Assembly: GCF_001583495.1 (NCBI RefSeq)
Contig: NZ_LQAQ01000015.1
Location: 372,001 to 436,000 of the forward strand
Length of the DNA: 64,000 nucleotides
Source: Flammeovirga sp. SJP92
GTDB lineage: Bacteria > Bacteroidota > Bacteroidia > Cytophagales > Flammeovirgaceae
Direction of reading: 5' to 3'
The position numbers were made by a program, and so were the translations under genes. A model generated the notes under the pieces. That model saw nothing but the letters and a program-made list of their open reading frames with translations, ran no database searches and was not told the origin of the DNA. The stretch's first letter is position 1, and every line of letters starts with the position of its first letter. Below are positions 54,874-63,720 of this stretch, one piece after another.

Positions 54874-55677
54874 ATGAAAAATATCCTTGAGAAGCTTTGG
54901 GATCAGTACGTGGAAATTACTCCTTCCGCAGCTAAGATCCAGTCCATTTTTGAGGACAAAGGCGAAAAAATCGAAAACGATCATATTGCTATTCGTACAT
55001 TCAACAATCCTTTAGTGAATGTTGACCGCCTATCAGAACCTTTTATTCGTATGGGATATGAAAAAAAGGGTGAATATGTTTTTGAGGCAAAAAAATTAAA
55101 AGCAGCACACTTCCAACACCGTTCAGACAAGGACGCTCCAAAAATCTTCATTTCTGAATTACGTTTAGAACTTTGTAGTGAGTTTGTTCAGGATGTTGCA
55201 GATTCAATTATCGCAACTTCAGGAATTGAACATATGGATATTGAGGAATTACTTCTAAGTGGTTGTCTTTGGGAAAAACCTTCTTACAAAATCTATGAGA
55301 GATTAGTAGAAGAATCTGAATACGCTGGTTGGATGTATGTATTTGGTTTCAGAGCCAATCACTTCACAATCCACTGCAACAAATTGAATAATTTTGATAC
55401 ACTTGAAGATGTTAATCAATTCTTGAAAGATAATGGATTTAAGATGAATACTTCTGGCGGTGAAATCAAAGGAAGCAAGGAACAGCTTTTAGAGCAATCA
55501 AGTATCCTTGCTGACAAAGTAAAAGTACATTTCCAAGAAGGTGAATATGAAGTTCCTTCTTGCTATTATGAATTTGCTAAAAGATACGAAGGCAATACTG
55601 GAGAACTTTTCGAAGGCTTCATCGCTTCTTCTGCAGATAAAATATTTGAAAGTACAGACACTGCACTTTCGAAATAA
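54874..55677 (+). CDS. DUF1338 / HglS-like 2-oxoadipate dioxygenase family protein
   Basis: 267 residues of the DUF1338 fold (VOC-like). The presumed metal ligands are visible: H37 (NDHIAIRTFN), H163 (ANHFTIH) and a glutamate near 244-247 (GELFEGFIAS). The founding enzyme HglS is an iron(II) dioxygenase that turns 2-oxoadipate into 2-hydroxyglutarate in lysine breakdown. HglS is longer (about 460 aa); this is the short Bacteroidota form, so the same reaction is plausible but unproven. No other lysine-degradation genes are adjacent. Good promoter and terminator make it a single-gene unit. Confidence 0.85.
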   Translation: MKNILEKLWDQYVEITPSAAKIQSIFEDKGEKIENDHIAIRTFNNPLVNVDRLSEPFIRMGYEKKGEYVFEAKKLKAAHFQHRSDKDAPKIFISELRLELCSEFVQDVADSIIATSGIEHMDIEELLLSGCLWEKPSYKIYERLVEESEYAGWMYVFGFRANHFTIHCNKLNNFDTLEDVNQFLKDNGFKMNTSGGEIKGSKEQLLEQSSILADKVKVHFQEGEYEVPSCYYEFAKRYEGNTGELFEGFIASSADKIFESTDTALSK

Positions 55678-55782
55678 CGATTTATACAGACATGAACATT
55701 TCTAAAGTTATACGTTATAGAACATTTGATTATCGAACACCTTTTTCTAACCAATTCAGGATTATCTAGAACTTAGAGAATT

Positions 55783-55813
55783 AAAGAAACCCTACATATT
55801 GTGGGGTTTCTTT
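55783..55813 (+). terminator. Terminator between DUF1338 and ubiA-like genes
   Basis: A 13-bp stem with one wobble (AAAGAAACCCTAC / GTGGGGTTTCTTT) and 5-nt loop, followed by TTTTATA on the plus strand; it may also stop minus-strand transcripts of the gene ending at 55838. Confidence 0.9.
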
Positions 55814-55837
55814 TTTTATACAGCCTTAAGGATAATT

Positions 55838-56716
55838 TTAGATAAAAAACATACCTAATATTCCTGCTACCATATAGTATTTTATAAAAGAACTGATATT
55901 GCCATAATCTTTACTTGATACAGCTTTCACCAGCTTATACATCATCGTAAATGCAGGAAGAGATAGTATACAAAAATAATATTGGATGTATGGCTCTTCC
56001 ATCTCATAGACGATCACAAACGAAATTCCAATAAATAAAGCGAATAGCAAGTAAATCAGCTTCTTTGTCTTTTGATCACCCCAAATGATAGGTAACGTTT
56101 TACATCCAAACTTCATATCACCTTCTTTATCCTCTAGATCCTTGATAATTTCACGAATCAGAGAAACAAAGAATGAAAAAATACCAAATTCATAGACTGC
56201 TCTATTGTGCTCAGCAAAATAAATATTGATCAAAAAGATGGATAAAGCTGTTATTGCCGCCACACTCACATTACCAATAAAAGCTCTTCTTTTCAATTCA
56301 TTGGAATAAAGCCAAAGCCAGAAGGAAGCAATAAAGCATACAATCCCTACTTCTTTTGACAAATAAAATCCTATAAAAATACCCGTAAAATTAAACACGG
56401 TATGGGTGAGTATGGCTACTCTTCTTTTCATTACTTTCCCAATAACCTGCTTGTTTGGACGATTGACAGCATCAATTTTTATATCATAATAATCATTGAT
56501 GATGTAGCCCGAGGCAGCAATCAGTAATGTGGAAAGCGTCAATAACCAAAATGAAACATCTTGCAGAAGATATTTCCAGTCGGCACTTGGCCCTACCAAG
56601 AAAATCCTTCCCATCCATTGTGTAAACAATATGATGAGAAGGTTATTCGCTCTTATGAGACTCAAAAAGTCTTTAAAGTTGATAAAAAAAGTTTGTTCTG
56701 TTTGTGGTTTACTCAT
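55838..56716 (-). CDS. UbiA-family prenyltransferase
   Basis: 292 residues with about eight to nine transmembrane helices and both aspartate-rich motifs: NDYYDIKIDAVNRPNK after helix 2 and DLEDKEGDMKFGCKTLP after helix 6. These bind Mg2+ and the prenyl diphosphate. The length and motifs fit the Bacteroidota geranylgeranylglycerol-phosphate geranylgeranyltransferase-like group, though menaquinone- or heme-pathway prenyl transfer is also possible. It starts 4 bp after the polA stop and is probably read from the polA promoter. Confidence 0.88.
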   Translation of the reverse strand: MSKPQTEQTFFINFKDFLSLIRANNLLIILFTQWMGRIFLVGPSADWKYLLQDVSFWLLTLSTLLIAASGYIINDYYDIKIDAVNRPNKQVIGKVMKRRVAILTHTVFNFTGIFIGFYLSKEVGIVCFIASFWLWLYSNELKRRAFIGNVSVAAITALSIFLINIYFAEHNRAVYEFGIFSFFVSLIREIIKDLEDKEGDMKFGCKTLPIIWGDQKTKKLIYLLFALFIGISFVIVYEMEEPYIQYYFCILSLPAFTMMYKLVKAVSSKDYGNISSFIKYYMVAGILGMFFI

Positions 56717-56720
56717 TGTA

Positions 56721-59528
56721 TTAATGGGCTTCTAACCAATTTATGCCTTTACCAACTTCTACTTCTAAAGGAACTCCAATGTCATATGCATTTTCCATCA
56801 TTTCCTTTATTTTAGAAGTCATTAATTCTAATTCATCATTATGAACATCAAAAATCAATTCATCATGTACCTGAAGAATCATTTTTGATTTCAAATCTTG
56901 TCCATTCATCCATTCCTGAATTTCAATCATCGCTTTCTTGATGATATCCGCTGCAGTACCCTGAATTGGTGCATTGATGGCATTTCGTTCTGCCATTCCT
57001 CTCACCGTGAAATTACGTGAATTGATATCTCTTAAGTATCTTCTTCTTCCCATCAACGTCTCTACATATTCGTTGTCTCTTGCTTTCGCAATCACATCAT
57101 CCATGTATTTCTTGATGGCAGGAAACTCTACAAAATAATTATCAATCAATTCCTTCGCCTCACTTCTAGCGATATTCAATTGCTGAGAAAGACCAAATGC
57201 TGAAACACCATAAATAATACCGAAGTTGGCCGTTTTAGCTCTTCTTCTCATTTCCGGTTCAACGTCTTTTTCATCTACTTTAAAGACTTTAGCAGCTGTA
57301 GCAGTGTGAATGTCTCTCCCTTCCTTGAAAGCATTGAGCATTTCTTCATCTTTACTGAACGCTGCCATAATTCTCAATTCTACCTGAGAATAATCCGCTG
57401 CAACAAATGTGTAGTTTTCATCTCTCGCTACAAAAGCCTTTCTGATCTCTCTACCTCTTGAAGTCTTAATCGGAATGTTCTGCAAATTAGGATCTGTAGA
57501 ACTTAAACGGCCTGTTGCTGCCACCGCCTGATTGTAAGTAGTATGTACTCTTCCATCTGCCTTGATCAACTTTGGAAGGGCATCTACATACGTACTCTTC
57601 AACTTCGCTAACTGTCTGAAATCTAAAATCTTTTCAACGATTTCATGTTGCTTCAAACCTTGAAGAATTTCTTCCCCTGTAGCATATTGACCCGTTTTTG
57701 TCTTTTTTGGTTTATCAACCAGTTTCATTTTTTCAAAAAGAATCACACCTAATTGTTTAGGAGATGAAATGGTAAACTCTTCACCTGCCAAGGCATAAAT
57801 ATCTTTTTCTAACTGCTCAACTTCTTTACCAATTTGAATGGAATAGTGTTCTAAAGAGGGTACATCTAAATTCACCCCTTCTTTTTCCATATCTTTCAAC
57901 GTTTCCAACAATGGCATTTCAAGATTTTCGAATAACTCTTTCAAGCCTTTTTCTTCCAATATTGGCAAGAATTTCTCTTTCAACTGAAGTGTAACATCAG
58001 CATCCTCACACGCATATTCATAAATTTCCGAAGCAGGCAAATCTTTCATATTTTTCTGCTTCTTCCCTTTTTTACCTAATACAGTCTCGATCGAAACCGG
58101 AACATAATTTAAATATGTTTCTGAAAGGCTGTCCATACCATGACGTTTGTCTGGCTCTATTAAGTAATGGGCCAACATTGTATCAAAGAATGGTCCTTGC
58201 ACTTTTACACCGGCCGTATCCATCACCTGAAGGTCATACTTCAAGTTTTGACCAATTTTCAAGATTTCTTTATTCTCAAACAATGGCTGAAAGTGAGCTA
58301 AAACTTTATCCGCTTCTTCTTTTTCCAACGGAACGGGAACATAGTAAGCCTCATCTTTTTGAGCAGAAAAAGACATTCCTACAATCTGAGCTTCCAAAGC
58401 ATCTAAAGAAGATGTTTCAGTATCAAAGGCAAATTCCTTTTGTCTTGAAAGGTAATTGATCAATTCAGCATAACGCTCCTCTGAATCAATCATTCTATAA
58501 TTCTTGTCCAATGAACCAATGGTATCAGGCCCTTTCAACTCCTCTTCTTCTACAACCTCTTCTATCATCTCAACTTTTGAGGCAGATGAAGATGAAGCTG
58601 GAGCACCGAACAATGAAGCTTGCTCCCCTGCTTTCACTACTTTTTTAGCAGGAGCAGGTTTTGCATCAGGGAATAACCTTCCTAATAAGGTCTTAAATTC
58701 AAGATCATTGAAAATCTTAATGATTTCCTCTTTATTAGGTTCCTGCACTAAAAGTTTATCTTCTTCAAATGCAATCGGTACATCTATTTTAATGGTCGCT
58801 AATTCTTTAGAAAGAATGGCTTGCTCTTTATTACCTTCTACTCTTTCCTTCAGTTTCCCTTTTAACTCCGAAGAATGCTCAAGAATGCCTTCTACAGTAC
58901 TGTATTGTTTCAATAACTTCACAGCAGTTTTAGGGCCAACACCCGGAATACCTGGAATATTATCAACAGCATCACCTTGCAAACCTAAAAGATCAATTAC
59001 TTGGTCGATTCTATCCAGGTCAAACTTTTCTAAGACTTCCTTTTCACCTAAAATCTCAATTCCACCCTTCGTAGAAGGTCGGTATAAGAAAGTATTCTCA
59101 TCCACTAATTGAGCATAATCTTTATCAGGCGTCATCATAAACGTCTGAAAGCCTTGTTTTGAAGCTTCTTTTGCCAAAGTACCAATCACATCATCAGCCT
59201 CATAACCTTCCACTTCTAATCTTGGAATATTAAACGCATCAACGATTTTCTTGACGATTGGAATAGCAATAGAAATATCTTCGGGCGTTTCTTGTCTATT
59301 GGCTTTGTACTCTTTGTACATTTCATGTCTAAAAGTAGGGCCAGATAAATCAAATGAAACACCAATATGTGTAGGATTCTGCTTCTTAAGTATCTCCAAT
59401 AATGAGTTGACAAAACCCATTGGAGCACTCGTATTTACTCCTTTAGAATTGATACGCGGATTACGTATTAAGGCAAAATGGGCACGGAAAATTAGGGCCA
59501 TGCCATCAAGCAGAAATAATTTTTTCAT
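56721..59528 (-). CDS. polA: DNA polymerase I
   Basis: 935 residues with all three activities. 5'-nuclease domain (1 to about 290; LDGMALIFRAHFAL, DDVIGTLA, GIPGVGPKTA); a linker with an Ala/Ser/Glu-rich stretch (about 295-345); a 3'-5' exonuclease with intact DTETSSLD (about 372) and YACEDADVT; and a family A polymerase with motif A (AADYSQVELR, about 709), motif B (RRRAKTANFGIIYG, about 763) and motif C (QVHDELIFD, about 886). It fills gaps and removes RNA primers in repair and replication. Proofreading residues are kept, unlike in some family members. Divergent from the type ISP-like gene. Confidence 0.98.
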   Translation of the reverse strand: MKKLFLLDGMALIFRAHFALIRNPRINSKGVNTSAPMGFVNSLLEILKKQNPTHIGVSFDLSGPTFRHEMYKEYKANRQETPEDISIAIPIVKKIVDAFNIPRLEVEGYEADDVIGTLAKEASKQGFQTFMMTPDKDYAQLVDENTFLYRPSTKGGIEILGEKEVLEKFDLDRIDQVIDLLGLQGDAVDNIPGIPGVGPKTAVKLLKQYSTVEGILEHSSELKGKLKERVEGNKEQAILSKELATIKIDVPIAFEEDKLLVQEPNKEEIIKIFNDLEFKTLLGRLFPDAKPAPAKKVVKAGEQASLFGAPASSSSASKVEMIEEVVEEEELKGPDTIGSLDKNYRMIDSEERYAELINYLSRQKEFAFDTETSSLDALEAQIVGMSFSAQKDEAYYVPVPLEKEEADKVLAHFQPLFENKEILKIGQNLKYDLQVMDTAGVKVQGPFFDTMLAHYLIEPDKRHGMDSLSETYLNYVPVSIETVLGKKGKKQKNMKDLPASEIYEYACEDADVTLQLKEKFLPILEEKGLKELFENLEMPLLETLKDMEKEGVNLDVPSLEHYSIQIGKEVEQLEKDIYALAGEEFTISSPKQLGVILFEKMKLVDKPKKTKTGQYATGEEILQGLKQHEIVEKILDFRQLAKLKSTYVDALPKLIKADGRVHTTYNQAVAATGRLSSTDPNLQNIPIKTSRGREIRKAFVARDENYTFVAADYSQVELRIMAAFSKDEEMLNAFKEGRDIHTATAAKVFKVDEKDVEPEMRRRAKTANFGIIYGVSAFGLSQQLNIARSEAKELIDNYFVEFPAIKKYMDDVIAKARDNEYVETLMGRRRYLRDINSRNFTVRGMAERNAINAPIQGTAADIIKKAMIEIQEWMNGQDLKSKMILQVHDELIFDVHNDELELMTSKIKEMMENAYDIGVPLEVEVGKGINWLEAH

Positions 59529-59828
59529 AATTTAGTTGGTCAAAAAGACGCTATATTCAGTTTCTAATATTAAAATCACGAAATCAATCTCTGATCTTGC
59601 TTAGCATTCGTGATTTTGCAGTTATATCTTAATTTTTGTACGAATATACTAATCGGATTTCGAAGATTTATATTCTTGTTGTACGTTTGCAATAATATTT
59701 GCAATTCAATTGACAATTTGAAGCAGATGATGAATCAAAATCCATTATTTGATTTTAAAAAAGGTATTTCAATACCATTGGTGTACTGATTCATCTGTTC
59801 TAGTTTGAACTTAAAAAAGTAAAGAGGT
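59529..59828. other. Divergent intergenic region between polA and the type ISP-like gene
   Basis: 300 AT-rich bp. Features: a 9-bp inverted repeat GATGAATCA (59729-59737) / TGATTCATC (59787-59795) enclosing GGTAT/ATACC (59763-59776), and a repeated TTTGCAAT near 59687-59705. A 19-codon frame from the ATG at 59730 (ending in the TGA at 59787) lies inside the repeat and is not convincing. No RNA gene is seen. Confidence 0.55.
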
Positions 59829-62303
59829 TTGGTAGGAGAAGCGATACAGAACTTACAACAGCAACTTTTATATGCTGGTAATTATAAATCATTAATTCAA
59901 GAAAATAGCACTGGATTAATTAAAGTCTTTAAGAAGTCTTTCTTTCCCACTTTTGAAGTGGAAGACCTTTTGAGATTTGTAAGCGAGCATATTGTAAGTA
60001 AACATATCATCTCTATTCTATTAGACAGCGACCATTTAAATGACCTCTTAAATGACTCCATTTATAATGCTTTTGAAGAACTCGTTTCAAAAACAATTGA
60101 CGAAGAACTGTTTCAGAAAACATTTCAAACTGTCTCAGAAAATATAAACCATCTATTTGCTGAACAAGATAACAAAGAGGCACTCTTTACCACTCTAATG
60201 GCAAGAGAAGAAGGAGAACCTCTGCCCAATTACTTTTTGGGAATGTTCCGGTCACTGATGAAAAAGCATTTGAATAATTCTGGAACAAATGCTCAGTATC
60301 TTTACCCTTCTTTTACATTGCCTCCATTCTTAGATATTGAAGCAAAATCCAATACTATAGTCTGTTATGATTTACTGGCTTATTATTGGAGTGCTATTAT
60401 AATCCCAGCAAGTACACGTTCTTTTGGTAACAGTTTATGTTTTGTCAACATAAAACCTCAAGGACAAAAGCATTTAGATTTCATTGAAGATGATAGCAAT
60501 CTCAATAAACTGATCAACTTGAATAGAGATCCTGTTCAGATTGTCTTTGGGACGATTCAACAAATGTCTTTGGGCAATAGAACAGCACATAAAGATTGGG
60601 TCAACAAGGTAAAAAAGACTTTCAAAAATGATTCTCATAGAAATCCTGTTTCTTATTGGTTTTTATGGGCTAAAGAACGATTGGGCAATAATGGTATTTT
60701 GGTTATTAGAGGGGATCACTCTTTAGCAGCCGCACCTGAATACAAAAATTGGAGAAAAACAGTTGCTAAGATTTGCCAAAGAGTTTATATACAAGCACAA
60801 CAATATTCTTCTCAAGTCATTTATTGTTTTATTTTCAGTAAAGAAGATGAAAAAGAAGGTGTTTTTTATGCTCCAAGTTATTTGGAAGACTTTGCCCATG
60901 TGCATGAAGACTCAGACGATTGGATCACATTATCTTCTGATGAATATAAGAACTTCTTATGTTTGATCTCTGACAAGGAGAAAAGTATTTTCAATCAGAC
61001 TCTTCCTACATTAAACCTTAAAAATAAATCTTGGCATACTGATTTCAACAAAAAACAGTTGATTCAAAAAGTCAATCTCTATTATAAAAATCAAAAGAAA
61101 AAAGAGACACTTGATTTAGATGAGGACACTGTTGTTTCTGACGCTCAGTTAAGTCGAATTTATATAAAACCGTTTTTAAAAAAATGGGCTTATGTCTCTA
61201 AAAGGGATGTTGAGAACTGGGATACACTACAGCATCATGGTTTTCAATTGGAGAATCCTACTTTTGCTCTTTCAATGCATAAAGACCTAGGACTTGAGGT
61301 AACACCTACTAATCAAGCATTGCTTTCTACTTATTATAGCAGAAATCAATATTCTACAATATTACCTCTCAATATCTATAAAGAAGATCATTCTTATAAT
61401 AGTAATATTAGTGACTGGGCGCTGGACCGCTTTAAACAATATTATGTTTCAAGACTTCCTAAGGTAGAATTGAATAATTCTGTGGGTTCTATTCAGGAAC
61501 TTCTAGAAAGTGAAATCAAATTGATTGAACGACAAACAAATAGACTTCCTGTACTCCATAAATTCACAAAACAACTTTCTGTTCTCACAGAAGATAAGGA
61601 AAACAGCCTAGATGATGTAACAAAACTACTGCATCAACTCACACAAAAGATGTATCAACTTTTCAGAGGTTCTACTGAGAAAAAAGTCATGATGCAGGAA
61701 ATCAATAAATCTTCTCAAAAAATCATTAGCACTATCGGCGAACTGGAAAAAGGCAAGATTGAAAATGATACGAAAGTAAAAGCCTTATCAAAAGAGAACA
61801 TTTTCTATTATTGCTTTGCCATCTTGAACCATCCTCTTTATCAAAACGATTTTGAAAAAGAACTCAAAGCCTTACCGCCTAGAATTCCGTTATTAAATGA
61901 CTTTTGGTCTTGGGCTAAAATGGGTAAAGAAATATTCCAAGCAGGTACAACTGCTATTGAAGATATTCATTTTACGTTTAGTGAAATCACTGAGGAAAGT
62001 GAGGAAAGCGACATTGCAATCAATACTACTCAAAAAATTGCCGGTTTAACTGACGAACAAAAAGTGGGTACATGGGATAAACAAAAGGTTTTCCAACTCA
62101 TACTTCAAGAGTATAGAGAAAGAAAACCTCTAAATAAAGACTTGCAGAAATATTATAGATCTGAAATAGCGGTAATCAATAGATTGGATTTGCTAAAAAG
62201 TATCCAATTTCAAGCACAGTTTTTTACAAAAGTGATAAATACTCTCCCGGATCAATTATTTGAAAATGCGGGACCGAAATTTAGATTAAAACGTAGAAAT
62301 TAA
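59829..62303 (+). CDS. Orphan protein derived from type ISP restriction enzyme, catalytic motifs lost
   Basis: 824 residues. By eye it aligns with the methyltransferase plus specificity half of type ISP restriction-modification enzymes: linker SEHIVSKHIISILL (52-65), post-motif-I segment VCYDLLAYYW (178-187; cf. GFELMMAPY), the region normally bearing NPPY (V239-FGTIQQ), VSYWFLWAKERLGNNGILVI (cf. RWASDRI..GIVAFVT), then the C-terminal specificity domain: YIKPFLKKWAYV (445), NQALLSTYYSRNQ (495), IFYYCFAILNHPLYQ and LPPRIPL (658-690). The SAM motif I and NPPY are absent, and there is no nuclease or helicase part. The start is a TTG just after an in-frame stop, with no in-frame ATG for over 100 codons, so the 5' end may be truncated. 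Intact for 824 codons, hence possibly repurposed for DNA binding. Confidence 0.75.
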   Translation: MVGEAIQNLQQQLLYAGNYKSLIQENSTGLIKVFKKSFFPTFEVEDLLRFVSEHIVSKHIISILLDSDHLNDLLNDSIYNAFEELVSKTIDEELFQKTFQTVSENINHLFAEQDNKEALFTTLMAREEGEPLPNYFLGMFRSLMKKHLNNSGTNAQYLYPSFTLPPFLDIEAKSNTIVCYDLLAYYWSAIIIPASTRSFGNSLCFVNIKPQGQKHLDFIEDDSNLNKLINLNRDPVQIVFGTIQQMSLGNRTAHKDWVNKVKKTFKNDSHRNPVSYWFLWAKERLGNNGILVIRGDHSLAAAPEYKNWRKTVAKICQRVYIQAQQYSSQVIYCFIFSKEDEKEGVFYAPSYLEDFAHVHEDSDDWITLSSDEYKNFLCLISDKEKSIFNQTLPTLNLKNKSWHTDFNKKQLIQKVNLYYKNQKKKETLDLDEDTVVSDAQLSRIYIKPFLKKWAYVSKRDVENWDTLQHHGFQLENPTFALSMHKDLGLEVTPTNQALLSTYYSRNQYSTILPLNIYKEDHSYNSNISDWALDRFKQYYVSRLPKVELNNSVGSIQELLESEIKLIERQTNRLPVLHKFTKQLSVLTEDKENSLDDVTKLLHQLTQKMYQLFRGSTEKKVMMQEINKSSQKIISTIGELEKGKIENDTKVKALSKENIFYYCFAILNHPLYQNDFEKELKALPPRIPLLNDFWSWAKMGKEIFQAGTTAIEDIHFTFSEITEESEESDIAINTTQKIAGLTDEQKVGTWDKQKVFQLILQEYRERKPLNKDLQKYYRSEIAVINRLDLLKSIQFQAQFFTKVINTLPDQLFENAGPKFRLKRRN

Positions 62304-62328
62304 CAGCAGTACAAAATATCAACAGTAT

Positions 62329-62697
62329 CTAAATTGTTTCTTCGTAGTGGTAATTCCAAATTCGAAAGAACACTTTTTTCTGGTCAGGTGCAGAAGGATC
62401 TACCTCAACAAGTTCGGCTTCGATTACTTCTTCGCTTTCCAATTTTTCAGCAATTGATTTACTCACTTCTCTTGGAACATAACCAATCATTCTGTTTCCA
62501 GCGAAAACGGCGGTTGCAAACTCATCGTATTCATTGGCAGAATTTCTGACTAATTTAATAGGTTGTCGCATAATTCCCCATTCCGTATCTTTATCAGAAT
62601 AGTACTGAAAACCTGCAACAAAACCTTCAAAGAGAAGTGTTCTACTTAGATTAGATAGTAAATCTTTTTCTTCGCTGTGAGTAAAAGGTTTAACCAT
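62329..62697 (-). CDS. Stand-alone HIRAN-domain protein
   Basis: About 122 residues from ATG at 62697; an in-frame ATG at 62733 would add 12 residues from AT-rich, leader-like sequence, so the shorter form is preferred. A HIRAN domain fills residues ~20-105 of the short form (FVAGFQYY, IKLVRNSANEYDEFATAVFAGNRMIGYVPREVSKSIAEKL). HIRAN domains bind DNA ends or damaged DNA and are usually fused to helicases or nucleases; here the domain is alone. It is convergent with the type ISP-like gene (25 bp between stop codons). Confidence 0.85.
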   Translation of the reverse strand: MVKPFTHSEEKDLLSNLSRTLLFEGFVAGFQYYSDKDTEWGIMRQPIKLVRNSANEYDEFATAVFAGNRMIGYVPREVSKSIAEKLESEEVIEAELVEVDPSAPDQKKVFFRIWNYHYEETI

Positions 62698-62838
62698 AGA
62701 ATCATTATTATAACATTTAGTAATTATTAGCAATATACAATATTTTATAATAATATTCCTATAAAACTAAACTAGGTTTTATTTTTTCTTAAAAAAATCA
62801 TATATTTAAATTCATAAAAAAGTCTTAAGATAAATATT

Positions 62839-63477
62839 ATGAAACTGTCTCAAATCATAAAAATTGCTTTATTTGCCCTAATAGCTGTGGTCATTGCTTA
62901 TACTTATCTTTCTTCCAACTCCAATTTGGATCAAGGTAAGTATCTTGAAAAAATGAATATTGAAAGAGCAGAGAAAAATGAAGAATTTAAGGATGAAAAG
63001 ACCTCTCCATTAAAAGAAGAAGAACTAAAAAGCTTCACTTCATTGAATTATTATTCGCCTGACAAGCAATATATCATCAATGCAAAACTGGAATGGGCAG
63101 AAAAACCTGAATCCATCAAAATTGCCTCTACAAATGGGGAACCTAGAACCTACAAAAAAGTTGCTTGGGCCTCTTTCAAAATCGATAATCAGGAACAAAA
63201 ATTAGTTTTACTTCAAAACGCTTTTCCAAATCCCCTCACAAAAGGTCTAACAATGGTACTTTTCCGTGATCAGACTTCTGGAAAAACAACCTATGGCGCT
63301 GGTCGTTACATAGAACTAAGAGGGCTTAAAAAAGGATCTATGCAAACTGTTATAGACTTTAATAGAGCTTACAATCCTTACTGTGCTTATAATGACAGTT
63401 ATGATTGCCCTCTACCTCCATTAGAAAATCAGATGACTGTAGAAATTAATGCCGGAGAGAAAAAATACCACCTCTAA
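62839..63477 (+). CDS. DUF1684-family exported protein
   Basis: 212 residues with an N-terminal membrane anchor or uncleaved signal (about 7-24). The C-terminal part carries the DUF1684 hallmark: GAGRYIEL, VIDFNRAYNPYCAY, YDCPLPPLEN and INAGEK, with two conserved cysteines. The fold is a small beta domain; function unknown. A TATATTTA sequence lies about 37 bp upstream, near to a -7 box. Single gene; I see no terminator directly after it. Confidence 0.88.
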   Translation: MKLSQIIKIALFALIAVVIAYTYLSSNSNLDQGKYLEKMNIERAEKNEEFKDEKTSPLKEEELKSFTSLNYYSPDKQYIINAKLEWAEKPESIKIASTNGEPRTYKKVAWASFKIDNQEQKLVLLQNAFPNPLTKGLTMVLFRDQTSGKTTYGAGRYIELRGLKKGSMQTVIDFNRAYNPYCAYNDSYDCPLPPLENQMTVEINAGEKKYHL

Positions 63478-63720
63478 CAGAAAAGCCAAATAGAAAACTT
63501 CATTATCTATAGCTATTGCTCTCACTATTGACAAGGTTTAAAAGGAGGAAATTCTCGGTAAAATGATTTAATGATAAGGACTTTTGAACTTATAAATAGA
63601 TCAATAAGTGATAAAATATTATTATCATCATATTTAAGAGGCCTACCAAGAAGCTTATTAGGGATAGTTAAAAATTAATGGTAATTTGGAAGTTGATATC
63701 ATTCATTTTTTTATTGCTCA

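Noticed and set aside
58504-59112. A 202-codon open frame on the plus strand inside polA.
   Set aside because: It lies wholly antisense to the well-conserved polA nuclease/linker region and its product is a Ser-rich sequence without a domain; it is a by-product of polA codon use.
59730-59789. A 19-codon frame (MNQNPLFDFKKG...) upstream of the type ISP-like gene as its true N-terminus.
   Set aside because: It ends in a stop and is followed by further stops before the main frame; joining would need more than one frameshift, and the sequence falls within an inverted repeat.
63571-63678. A 35-codon frame preceded by AAAGGAGG.
   Set aside because: The AGGAGG is about 22 nt from the ATG, too far for normal spacing, and the product has no recognisable features; kept only as a note.
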